49,022 nucleotides of DNA from an uncultured Clostridiaceae bacterium (GTDB lineage: Bacteria > Bacillota > Clostridia > TANB77 > CAG-508): positions 1 to 49,022 of the forward strand of contig CATLDI010000005.1 in NCBI GenBank assembly GCA_949902805.1, written 5' to 3'. The notes under the pieces were generated by a model. It saw nothing but the letters and a program-made list of their open reading frames with translations. It was not told the origin of the DNA and made no database searches. Position numbers and translations under genes: made by a program. Within the stretch, counting starts at the first letter, position 1. Each line of letters begins with the position of its first letter. Below, one piece after another: positions 8,667 through 15,859 of the stretch.

Positions 8667-9302
8667 CTACTTTTTAGACTTATAATATCTACAAAAATTC
8701 TTAATAGAGCAAACATCACATCTAGGATTCCTAGCAACACAAGTATTTCTACCATGCCATATAAAAATATGATTAACATCTTTATAATATTTTTCTGGAA
8801 TAACTTTTAATAAATCTTGCTCTATTTTTTCAGGTTCACTTTTGTCAGAAAAGCCAATATTATTAGAAATTCGCCTGCAATGTGTATCAACAGCAATACC
8901 TTGAGGTTTATTAAAAGCTTCTAACATAACAACATTAGCAGTTTTTCTTCCAACACCAGGCAAAGCCATTAATTCTTCCATAGTTTCAGGAACCTTACCA
9001 TTATATTTTTCTACAATTATTTTAGCAGTATTTTTTATATTTTTTGCTTTATTTTTATAAAATCCACAAGGATGTATTAAACTTTCCAATTCTTCAATAT
9101 CCACACTTGCAAAATCTTCAGGAGTAGAATACTTCGCAAAAATAGCAGGAGTAGTTTTATTTACTCTTTCATCTGTACACTGAGCAGATAAAATTACAGC
9201 AACCAACATCTCAAAAGGTGTTGTGAAATCTAAACTACACTTGGCATCAGGGTAAGTTTCTTTCAATATTTCAATAATTTTAATACAATCATTTTCATTC
9301 AT
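8667..9302 (-). CDS. nth: Endonuclease III, base-excision repair glycosylase
   Basis: Removes oxidised pyrimidines from DNA and cleaves the abasic site. At 211 residues it has the usual length. The helix-hairpin-helix LPGVGRKTANV contains the catalytic Lys, and the catalytic Asp is in AVDTHCRR. A C-terminal 4Fe-4S cluster is formed by Cys spaced C-x6-C-x2-C-x5-C (CVARNPRCDVCSIKNFC). It stands alone on the minus strand and converges on the small coiled-coil gene. Confidence 0.96.
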   Translation of the reverse strand: MNENDCIKIIEILKETYPDAKCSLDFTTPFEMLVAVILSAQCTDERVNKTTPAIFAKYSTPEDFASVDIEELESLIHPCGFYKNKAKNIKNTAKIIVEKYNGKVPETMEELMALPGVGRKTANVVMLEAFNKPQGIAVDTHCRRISNNIGFSDKSEPEKIEQDLLKVIPEKYYKDVNHIFIWHGRNTCVARNPRCDVCSIKNFCRYYKSKK

Positions 9303-9480
9303 AATATAATTCCTTCTTTCAAAAATATTAAAACATAAAATGTTTATAAATTCAAGTAATAAACATTTATAACATATCTATAATAAATATTTATAACATA
9401 TATAGAAATACTTACAAATCAAATAAACTGTAACAAAAAGCCAAACTAAAAATATAATATAATAAAGGAGGTAATATATT

Positions 9481-9630
9481 ATGTTTAAGTTATTAAAAAG
9501 AACAATAGGGGTATGTCTAATAGGGCTTGGTCTAGGTGTTCTACTAGTATTATTGCTTCCAATAACAGGATGGTTGTTTTTGATAGGAATAGCAATACTT
9601 GCCATAGGACTAATGTGGCTATTTTGCTAA
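9481..9630 (+). CDS. Small two-helix membrane protein
   Basis: 49 residues, beginning MFKLLKRTIGVCLIGLGLGV and ending IGLMWLFC, with two hydrophobic helices separated by Pro-Ile-Thr-Gly. AAAGGAGGT stands 8 bases before the ATG, an unusually strong ribosome binding site. It lies 24 bases upstream of spoVM and is probably co-transcribed. No function is known to me; a role in sporulation is suggested only by the neighbour. Confidence 0.7.
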   Translation: MFKLLKRTIGVCLIGLGLGVLLVLLLPITGWLFLIGIAILAIGLMWLFC

Positions 9631-9654
9631 ATACATAAAAAAGGAGTGGTAAAA

Positions 9655-9735
9655 ATGACAATAGTAGTAAAAAAAGTACCCAAATTTTTAAGAGGCTTTG
9701 TAAAATTAATATTCGGAATTAAAGAGGAACGCTAG
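9655..9735 (+). CDS. spoVM: Stage V sporulation protein M
   Basis: 26 residues: MTIVVKKVPKFLRGFVKLIF, then GIKEER. SpoVM is an amphipathic peptide of 26 residues that recognises the curved forespore membrane and recruits SpoIVA to start coat assembly. The K-x-PKFL-x-G pattern, exact length and central helix match. Synteny supports the call: in Bacillus subtilis spoVM lies next to rpmB, which is also the next gene here. AAGGAG precedes the ATG. The last Arg codon and TAG stop fall inside a REP element, so the element may have replaced the original 3' end. Confidence 0.85.
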   Translation: MTIVVKKVPKFLRGFVKLIFGIKEER

Positions 9736-9779
9736 GGACGGTCTTTTTCGTTCCGAAATCGGAACGGTAGGGACGGACC
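9729..9779 (+). repeat. REP element copy A
   Basis: One of five copies of a 53-bp imperfect palindrome. The core GTTCCGAAATCGGAAC is flanked by CGCTAGGGACGGTC on the left and a GGTAGGGACGGACC arm on the right. This copy supplies the TAG stop (9733-9735) of spoVM. Its right arm differs from the others. Confidence 0.85.
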
Positions 9780-9827
9780 TTTAAGCTTCTAAGTTCAAAA
9801 TATATAAAATAGCTTTAATTAATTGAG

Positions 9828-9888
9828 AAAATAAAATAGGTCAAATCAAATGGATACAATATCCATCTCATTTGACCTATTTTATTTT
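9828..9888. terminator. Bidirectional terminator between spoVM and rpmB
   Basis: A perfect 19-bp outer stem (9828-9846 with 9870-9888) contains a second small hairpin ATGGAT/ATCCAT. A-rich and T-rich ends serve both convergent genes. Confidence 0.85.
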
Positions 9889-9950
9889 ACTATTTCTTAA
9901 GAAATCTAATATAAAAAGTAGTATGCATCCTACCTTATATAATTTACTAA

Positions 9951-10148
9951 TTAAGCTCTTTTAACTTTACCAGAACGTAAGCATTTTGCACATACAGAAA
10001 TTCTTTTTTGTTGTCCGTTTACAATAGCTTTTACAGTTCTTAAATTTGGTTTAAAAGTTCTAGTTGCTCTTCTACTAACGTGTGAACGAGCAATACTAAT
10101 TTGATTTCCATGAGATAGTGTCTTTTCACAAATTTCACATTTAGCCAT
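9951..10148 (-). CDS. rpmB: Large-subunit ribosomal protein L28
   Basis: A 65-residue ribosomal protein of the 50S subunit. It starts MAKCEICEKTLSHGN and ends CAKCLRSGKVKRA. The two CxxC pairs (residues 4/7 and the C-terminal CAKC) indicate the zinc-binding form of L28. AGGAGGTG precedes the start on the minus strand. Its position opposite spoVM is conserved in Firmicutes. Confidence 0.97.
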   Translation of the reverse strand: MAKCEICEKTLSHGNQISIARSHVSRRATRTFKPNLRTVKAIVNGQQKRISVCAKCLRSGKVKRA

Positions 10149-10289
10149 TTATAACACCTCCTATAAGTTTTGTAAAATCAGCTATTAAATATAATATCAC
10201 ACAATAATAGAAAATTCAAGTACATTTAGTGAAAAAAATTAAATTTCGGCAAAAAAATTAACGTAAATAAAACTTTTAAAAATTTACTA

Positions 10290-10318
10290 TTGCAAACAAA
10301 AATGTAATATAGTATAAT
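10290..10318 (+). promoter_or_regulatory. Promoter of the tyrS leader
   Basis: TTGCAA (10290-10295), a 17-base spacer and TATAAT (10313-10318), about 70 bases before the T-box leader body. Confidence 0.8.
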
Positions 10319-10386
10319 ATTTATAGTTAAATTTAATTATGTTTTAAAAAGAAACCAAGTAATAATTTTATAATTACAACAATAAA

Positions 10387-10565
10387 AGAGAGGTAGTGGT
10401 TGGCTGAAAACTATCAGTATATAAAATTATGAAATACAATTCTTATAGTAATTACGTACAAGCTACGAACAGCTTACAATAAGGTATAAACAAAATTTAT
10501 ACGAATAAAGGTGGTACCACGAGTCAAATCGTCCTTTAAAAGAAGGAGATTTGGCTTTTTTGATT
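10387..10565 (+). promoter_or_regulatory. T-box riboswitch of tyrS
   Basis: Leader RNA that senses uncharged tRNA(Tyr). The conserved T-box sequence AAAGGTGGTACCACGAG is at 10507-10523, followed by a terminator hairpin whose arms GTCAAATC and GATTTGGC end in a T-run (10522-10561). GAGAGGTAG near 10389 marks the base of stem I. A TAC triplet at 10435-10437, within GAAATACAAT, is the best specifier candidate for tyrosine, but I could not fold stem I with certainty. Confidence 0.9.
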
Positions 10566-10613
10566 TTTTAAAATGAAAAAATATGAATTTAAACATATGA
10601 AAGGAGAAAAATA

Positions 10614-11837
10614 ATGACATTAGTAGAAGATTTAAAATGGAGAGGATTAATTAAGGATATTTCTAATCCAGAATTAGAAGAAAAATTAAATAAAGGGGGA
10701 TTAACATTCTACATAGGAACAGACCCAACTGCAGATAGTTTACATGTAGGGCATTTATCTAGCTTTCTAATTTCAAAAAGATTAAAAGAAGCAGGGCATA
10801 CACCAATACTATTAGTAGGTGGAGGAACAGGAATGATAGGAGACCCAAGACCTACAACAGAAAGAGCAATGGCTTCAAAAGAAGAAGTAAACAAAAACTT
10901 TGAAAGCCTAAAAGCACAAGTAGAAAGAATATTTGGTTTTGAGGTAGTAAATAACAATGACTGGTATAAAGATATAAATGTAATAGACTTTTTAAGAGAT
11001 TACGGAAAATACTTCAACGTAAATTATATGTTAGATAAAGATATAATAAGAAGGAGACTAGATTCAGGAATAACATACACAGAATTTTCATACATGATAT
11101 TACAAGCTCTAGACTTTAAATATTTACACGAACATAAAAATGTAGATTTACAATGTGCAGGCTCAGACCAATGGGGAAACATAACAGCAGGGATAGATTT
11201 AATAAGAAAATCTACAGGAGATGAAGTATATGGTTTCACAATGCCACTAGTAACAGACTCGCAAGGAAAGAAATTCGGAAAAAGTGAAGGAAACGCATTA
11301 TGGTTAGATAAAGAAAAAACATCAAGCTACAAATTATACCAATTCTTCACAAATGTAGAAGACAGCATGGTAATAGACTACCTAAAAATATACACATTCT
11401 TATCAAAAGAAGAGATAGAAGAATATGAAAGAAAAAATAATGATCATCCAGAATACAGAGAAGCTCACAAAGCACTAGCAAGAGAAATAATAACTTTCTT
11501 ACATGGAAAAGAAGAATATGAAAGAGCAGTAAATTTAGCAGACCACCTATTTAATAACAAATTCAACGACCTAACGAAAAAAGACATAGAAGACTTATTT
11601 GGAAGCGAGCAAATAAAAGAAGTAGAAGCAGGTCAAACAATAGCTGATTTAGCCTTAAATATAGGAGCCGCATCAAGTAAAAGAGAAGCAAGAGAATTCA
11701 TAAATAATGGAGCAATATCAGTAAATGGAGAAAAAATAACAGATGCAAATACAATAGTAGGGAACGATATGTTTATAGAAGACACCTACATAGTAGTAAA
11801 AAGAGGAAAGAAAAATTCATATATTGGTAAAAAATAG
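10614..11837 (+). CDS. tyrS: Tyrosyl-tRNA synthetase
   Basis: A class I synthetase charging tRNA(Tyr). It has 407 residues, normal for the bacterial form. The nucleotide-binding HIGH motif appears as HVGH (44-47), the tyrosine pocket follows in YTEFSYM and QCAGSDQWGN, and the KMSKS-type loop is KFGKSEG (about 220). The C-terminal S4 RNA-binding domain covers about residues 340-400 (SSKREAREFINNGAISVNG). It has an AAAGGAG site and is controlled by the T-box upstream and a terminator downstream. Confidence 0.97.
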   Translation: MTLVEDLKWRGLIKDISNPELEEKLNKGGLTFYIGTDPTADSLHVGHLSSFLISKRLKEAGHTPILLVGGGTGMIGDPRPTTERAMASKEEVNKNFESLKAQVERIFGFEVVNNNDWYKDINVIDFLRDYGKYFNVNYMLDKDIIRRRLDSGITYTEFSYMILQALDFKYLHEHKNVDLQCAGSDQWGNITAGIDLIRKSTGDEVYGFTMPLVTDSQGKKFGKSEGNALWLDKEKTSSYKLYQFFTNVEDSMVIDYLKIYTFLSKEEIEEYERKNNDHPEYREAHKALAREIITFLHGKEEYERAVNLADHLFNNKFNDLTKKDIEDLFGSEQIKEVEAGQTIADLALNIGAASSKREAREFINNGAISVNGEKITDANTIVGNDMFIEDTYIVVKRGKKNSYIGKK

Positions 11838-11860
11838 GAATAATTATAATAAAAACAAAG

Positions 11861-11902
11861 AACTCTAACAATTGACTTTTAAATCAATTGTTAGAGTTTT
11901 TT
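11861..11902 (+). terminator. Terminator of tyrS
   Basis: The arms AACTCTAACAATTGA and TCAATTGTTAGAGTT (15 bp, perfect) with a short loop are followed by a run of T. Confidence 0.9.
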
Positions 11903-12065
11903 TTGATTTATAAAGAAGCTTACATTAAATAGCAAAGAGGATTTCACAATTATTATAATGAATACTACAATATGAAATTATGCAAAGTGAAATGATAATA
12001 TTTAAATTCTATAGAAGAAATAAAAAAAATTTACACTCATATATTATACTAGGAGGTTTTAGGCT

Positions 12066-12719
12066 ATGAATCAAATAGAAAAGAAAATAATAAAAGGAGA
12101 GTTGAAGTACAAAAATACAGTTATACTTACATACAAAATAGAATATCCACAAATGATTTTTTCAAAATATACAAGAGGAAAAGAAATATTTAATAACTAT
12201 AATAAAAAGAAAGCGTTTGAATTAGAACAATATGTAAAAACAGACTTATATGAAAATGCCAAAGAAGTATATGAATACAACAAGGCAAATGGCTACCCTG
12301 TTATGGTATATGAAGTAATATCAGAATATCATATAACTTACAATGAAGGATTCATTGTAAGTTTATATCAAGATGAATACCAATTTACAGGAGGAGCACA
12401 TGGAAATACAATTAGAACTTCACAAAACTGGAACTTAAAAGAAGCAAGTATAATGCCACTATCATACTTTTTCCCTAATAATCCATATTATATAATTGAC
12501 ATATTAAAAGAAATAAATAATCAAATAAAAACACAAATAGAAGAAGGAACAAATCAATATTTCGAAAACTACTGTGAACTAGTATTAGAAACATTTAATT
12601 TAAATAGTTACTATATAACACAAAAAGCAATAATAGCAATATATTTCCAGCAATACGACATAGCACCATATTCAAGTGGAATACCCGTGTTTCTAATTAA
12701 TATACCTAGTGCACGCTAG
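12066..12719 (+). CDS. DUF3298/DUF4163 (RsiV-like) domain protein
   Basis: 217 residues resembling the extracellular lysozyme-sensing domain of anti-sigma factor RsiV and the N-terminal domain of PdaC. Typical features are Y.TGGAHGN (about 107) and FQQYDIAPYSSGIPVF near the end. Unlike those proteins it has no signal peptide or membrane segment, so location and role are uncertain. AGGAGG lies 9 bases before the start. The last two sense codons and the TAG stop (GCACGCTAG) belong to a REP element, so the native end may have been replaced. Confidence 0.75.
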   Translation: MNQIEKKIIKGELKYKNTVILTYKIEYPQMIFSKYTRGKEIFNNYNKKKAFELEQYVKTDLYENAKEVYEYNKANGYPVMVYEVISEYHITYNEGFIVSLYQDEYQFTGGAHGNTIRTSQNWNLKEASIMPLSYFFPNNPYYIIDILKEINNQIKTQIEEGTNQYFENYCELVLETFNLNSYYITQKAIIAIYFQQYDIAPYSSGIPVFLINIPSAR

Positions 12720-12763
12720 GGACGGTCCTTTTCGTTCCGAAATCGGAACGCTTGGGACACTCC
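12711..12763 (+). repeat. REP element copy B
   Basis: A full-length copy reading GCACGCTAGGGACGGTCC, then TTTTCGTTCCGAAATCGGAA and CGCTTGGGACACTCC. It supplies the stop codon of the preceding gene (TAG at 12717-12719). Confidence 0.9.
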
Positions 12764-12789
12764 TTAAGTAAAAAAATAAAAAGATATCA

Positions 12790-12818
12790 TTGTAAACTGC
12801 TAAGTATTATGATAAAAT
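12790..12818 (+). promoter_or_regulatory. Promoter of Nudix gene
   Basis: TTGTAA (12790-12795), a 17-base spacer and TAAAAT (12813-12818), lying just after the REP element. Confidence 0.6.
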
Positions 12819-12872
12819 CAAAAATATCATATTTAAAATGAAAAAATAGAGAAAAGAAGGAAAGTACTATAA

Positions 12873-13295
12873 ATGAAAAAACTAAATATTATAATAGTAT
12901 ATAATAAAGAAGAAAGCAAAATTTTAATGTGTAAAAGGGAAAAAAATCCATACAAAGGCAAATATAACCTAGTTGGAGGTAAAGTAGAACAAGGAGAAAA
13001 CGAGATGCATGCTGCTTACAGAGAATTACAAGAAGAAACAGGAATTACGAAAGAAAATATACAACTAGCTCATTTGATGAATTTACAATATAAGATGTCA
13101 GATATAGAACTAGAAGTTTATGTAGGAAAATTAAATAAAGAAGTAGAACTACAAGAAGAGGTTAATGAATTGCTATGGATAAGCAAAAAAGAAGATTTTT
13201 TTAACATGGAGAAATATGCAGGAGAGGGAAACATTGGGCATATGATACAACAAGTGGAATTGTATAAAGAAAGATTACTTAATAAGCATGATTAA
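12873..13295 (+). CDS. Nudix hydrolase, MutT-like
   Basis: 140 residues. The Nudix box is complete: GKVEQGENEMHAAYRELQEE followed by TGI (about residues 35-57), giving the Gx5Ex7REUxEExGU pattern that binds magnesium and cleaves a nucleoside diphosphate linked to another moiety. The pattern LMCKREKNPYKGKYNLVGGK is close to the MutT/YjhB type acting on 8-oxo-dGTP or related NTPs; the exact substrate cannot be read from the sequence. The next gene is also a DNA damage-repair gene, 67 bases downstream, so the two may share an operon. Confidence 0.85.
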   Translation: MKKLNIIIVYNKEESKILMCKREKNPYKGKYNLVGGKVEQGENEMHAAYRELQEETGITKENIQLAHLMNLQYKMSDIELEVYVGKLNKEVELQEEVNELLWISKKEDFFNMEKYAGEGNIGHMIQQVELYKERLLNKHD

Positions 13296-13362
13296 GACCT
13301 ATTTATATGCTAATTAAAAACATTTTAATAAAATGCCATATAAAAAATAATTAGGAGTAAAA

Positions 13363-13830
13363 ATGGAATATTGGAATACATATGAAACAAAAATAGGAAC
13401 ACTTAGAATAGTGGAAAAAGAAAATAGAATTTCAAGAATAGAAACAGTAAAAACAAATATAGAATATCCTAAAGGAAAAAAAGTAGAAACAAAGTTAATA
13501 AAAAAAGCTTATGAGCAAATATTAGAATATTTAGAAGGAAAAAGAAAAGAATTTACTCTACCACTATTAATAAAAGGAACTACATTTCAAGAAAAAGTAT
13601 GGAATGAACTATTAAAAATACCGTATGGAGAAACAAGAACTTATGGCGAAATAGCAAAACAAATAGGAAATGAAAAAGCTTCAAGAGCAGTAGGAGGAGC
13701 AAATCATAACAATCCAATTATGATAGTAGTACCATGCCATAGAGTAATAGGGAGTAATAAAAAAATAGTAGGGTATGCAGGAGGATTAGAAGTAAAAGAA
13801 ATATTACTGAAACTGGAACAACATTATTAA
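13363..13830 (+). CDS. ogt: Methylated-DNA--protein-cysteine methyltransferase
   Basis: A suicide repair enzyme that transfers alkyl groups from O6-alkylguanine to its own cysteine. 155 residues. The active-site PCHRV (Cys about residue 125) is preceded by SRAVGGANHNNP and the helix-turn-helix region GETRTYGEIAKQIG. The start has only a weak ribosome binding site (TTAGGAG). It probably works alongside the upstream Nudix enzyme in removing damaged bases and nucleotides. Confidence 0.94.
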   Translation: MEYWNTYETKIGTLRIVEKENRISRIETVKTNIEYPKGKKVETKLIKKAYEQILEYLEGKRKEFTLPLLIKGTTFQEKVWNELLKIPYGETRTYGEIAKQIGNEKASRAVGGANHNNPIMIVVPCHRVIGSNKKIVGYAGGLEVKEILLKLEQHY

Positions 13831-13938
13831 GATAAGGGAAAAGATAACAAAAGTTATATTGTAAAAATTACTGATAGTTTAATGAATATGCTCATTGGAT
13901 AGAACATATTCTTAATTAAAAAATATATTGTTAAAAAA

Positions 13939-14000
13939 GTAAAAAAGGATGGGGTAAATAGACGAATATAATAGTGTCAATTTATTCTGTCCTTTTTTAC
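13939..14000 (+). terminator. Possible terminator
   Basis: GTAAAAAAGGA and TCCTTTTTTAC form an 11-bp stem with a long loop of about 40 nt. The T-run lies inside the stem, so the call is weak. The rest of the 293-base gap 13831-14123 holds no gene that I can see. Confidence 0.4.
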
Positions 14001-14123
14001 ATACCAAAAATTAGAATGGGAGATAATAAAGTAAATTTAGTATGTGAAAACTCTGTGAATTCTATAGAAAATAAAGCATAAATATGATAATATAAAAAAT
14101 AGTTATAAGAGAGGAAAAGATAA

Positions 14124-14825
14124 ATGTCATATATAGAATTTAAAAATGTAAATAAAGAATATAAAATGGGAGAAGTAACAATAAAAGCTTTAGACAATAC
14201 AAACTTTAACATAGAAAAAGGAGAACTAGTAGTTATAGTAGGTCCAAGTGGAGCAGGAAAAACTACAACACTAAATATACTAGGAGGAATGGACAATGTA
14301 ACATCAGGCGAAGTAATAGTAGATGGAAAACAAGTAAATAAATTAAATAACAAAGAACTAATAAAATACAGAAGAGAAGACATAGGCTTTATATTCCAAT
14401 TCTATAATTTGGTACAAAACCTAACAGCAGTAGAAAATGTAGAACTAGCAACACAAATATGCAAAGACTCACTAGACCCAGAAACAATAATAGAAAAAGT
14501 AGGATTAAAAGAAAGAAAAAAGAACTTCCCATCACAATTATCAGGAGGAGAGCAACAAAGGGTAGCAATAGCAAGAGCAATAGCAAAAAATCCAAAACTA
14601 CTATTATGTGATGAGCCAACAGGAGCACTAGACTACAAAACAGGAAAACAAATACTAAAACTTTTGCAAGACACATCAAGAAAAGAAAACATGACAGTAA
14701 TAATAATAACCCACAACACAGCACTAGCACCAATGGCCGACAAAGTAATACACTTTAAAAACGGAAGAGCAGAAAAAATAGAGACAAATGAAAATCCAAC
14801 ATCAATAGAAGAAATAGAATGGTAG
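14124..14825 (+). CDS. ABC transporter ATP-binding protein (MacB/LolD type)
   Basis: A 233-residue ATPase. Walker [10 protein letters not shown] (about 41-49), signature [14 protein letters not shown] (about 138), Walker [13 protein letters not shown] and the H-loop ITHN are intact. This type powers mechanotransmission transporters with FtsX-like permeases. The partner permease lies at 15860, but a transposase gene flanked by REP elements intervenes. The TAG stop (14823-14825) shares its last base with REP copy C. Likely exports peptides, lipids or antimicrobials, by family inference only. Confidence 0.93.
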   Translation: MSYIEFKNVNKEYKMGEVTIKALDNTNFNIEKGELVVIVGPSGAGKTTTLNILGGMDNVTSGEVIVDGKQVNKLNNKELIKYRREDIGFIFQFYNLVQNLTAVENVELATQICKDSLDPETIIEKVGLKERKKNFPSQLSGGEQQRVAIARAIAKNPKLLLCDEPTGALDYKTGKQILKLLQDTSRKENMTVIIITHNTALAPMADKVIHFKNGRAEKIETNENPTSIEEIEW

Positions 14826-14877
14826 CACGGTAGGGACGTTCCTTTCCGTTCCGAAATCGGAACGCTGGGGATACTCC
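14825..14877 (+). repeat. REP element copy C, left of RAYT
   Basis: GCACGGTAGGGACGTTCC, then the core GTTCCGAAATCGGAAC and CGCTGGGGATACTCC. It is more diverged than copies B, D and E, abuts the stop codon of the ABC ATPase, and is inverted relative to copy D on the other side of the transposase gene. Confidence 0.85.
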
Positions 14878-15005
14878 TTAGACTAAATAATGGAGACAAA
14901 TAGTTTATTAAAAGTGAACTATAATAGAGGAAATTATATTTTTAAACTAAAAATATAAATTAATAAAATAGGGGCAAAAAATAATAAAAGAAAGAAGGTA
15001 ATATT

Positions 15006-15782
15006 ATGCCCCGAATGGCAAGAGAAAATTTAGAAAATGGATTTTTCCATATAATGGTTCAAGGAATAAAAAAAGAAAAAATATTCTACAAAGGTGAATA
15101 CAAAGAAAAATATATTAGGTTAATGAAATTCTTTAAAGAAAAGCAAAAAATAGAGCTTATTAATTATTGTGTAATGAATAATCATGTTCATATTATTATA
15201 TATACTGAAGATATAAATGAATTAACAATATTTATGAGAAAATTAAATACAACATATGCTCTACATTATAATAAAGAAGAAAATAGAGTAGGATATGTAT
15301 TTAGAAATCGATTTGAAAGTAAAGAAATATATAATCAAGATTATTTAACAAAATGTATTAAATATGTACATATGAACCCAGTAAAAGCTGGTATTACAAA
15401 AACAGAAGGAGAATATAAATATTCAAGTTATAATGATTATATAAACAAAAAAGGAATTGTAACAGATGAATTATTGCAAAAAATATTTAGCTCAAAATAT
15501 AATTATCTACAGGAATTTTTTAAAATAGAATATGATGAAGAGTTATTTGAAGAATTAGAAAAAGAAGAACTTACAGATGAGAAACTAAAAGAACAAATAA
15601 ATCAATTTATAAAAAAAGAAGAAATAACATTAGAAGAATTGAAAACAGATAAAAGATTAATAAAAAAACTATATAATACTATGAAACTAAAACCAACAAA
15701 AGCAAAATTAGGAGAATGTATAGGGCTAAGCAGAACAAAAATAAGTAAGATATTAAATGATTATAAAGAAAATAGAAAATAA
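15006..15782 (+). CDS. REP-associated tyrosine transposase (RAYT, Y1 family)
   Basis: 258 residues. An IS200-like HUH endonuclease fold: the metal-binding motif is NNHVHII (about 58-64), preceded by YCVM, and the candidate catalytic tyrosine is in KYVHMNPVKAG (about 120). The start PRMARENLENGFFHIMVQG is typical of the family. The C-terminus adds a helix-turn-helix (LGECIGLSRTKISKIL), seen in clostridial RAYTs. RAYTs are thought to mobilise REP palindromes. This gene is bracketed by inverted REP copies C and D, with three more copies elsewhere in the window, so it is the probable source of the family. Confidence 0.92.
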   Translation: MPRMARENLENGFFHIMVQGIKKEKIFYKGEYKEKYIRLMKFFKEKQKIELINYCVMNNHVHIIIYTEDINELTIFMRKLNTTYALHYNKEENRVGYVFRNRFESKEIYNQDYLTKCIKYVHMNPVKAGITKTEGEYKYSSYNDYINKKGIVTDELLQKIFSSKYNYLQEFFKIEYDEELFEELEKEELTDEKLKEQINQFIKKEEITLEELKTDKRLIKKLYNTMKLKPTKAKLGECIGLSRTKISKILNDYKENRK

Positions 15783-15799
15783 AATAAGGAGTAAGCGAA

Positions 15800-15852
15800 G
15801 GAGTGTCCCAAGCGTTCCGAATTCGGAACGAAAAGGACCGTCCCTAGCGTGC
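15800..15852 (-). repeat. REP element copy D, right of RAYT
   Basis: In reverse orientation it reads GCACGCTAGGGACGGTCC, then the core GTTCCGAATTCGGAAC and CGCTTGGGACACTCC. It ends only 7 bases before the start codon of the permease, so the permease ribosome binding site is GGGGA straddling the element edge. Confidence 0.9.
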
Positions 15853-15859
15853 GGGGAAG

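Noticed and set aside
9378-9605. 75-codon minus-strand frame opposite the small membrane gene
   Set aside because: The plus-strand gene at 9481 has a strong ribosome binding site and a coherent two-helix product; the minus frame has neither.
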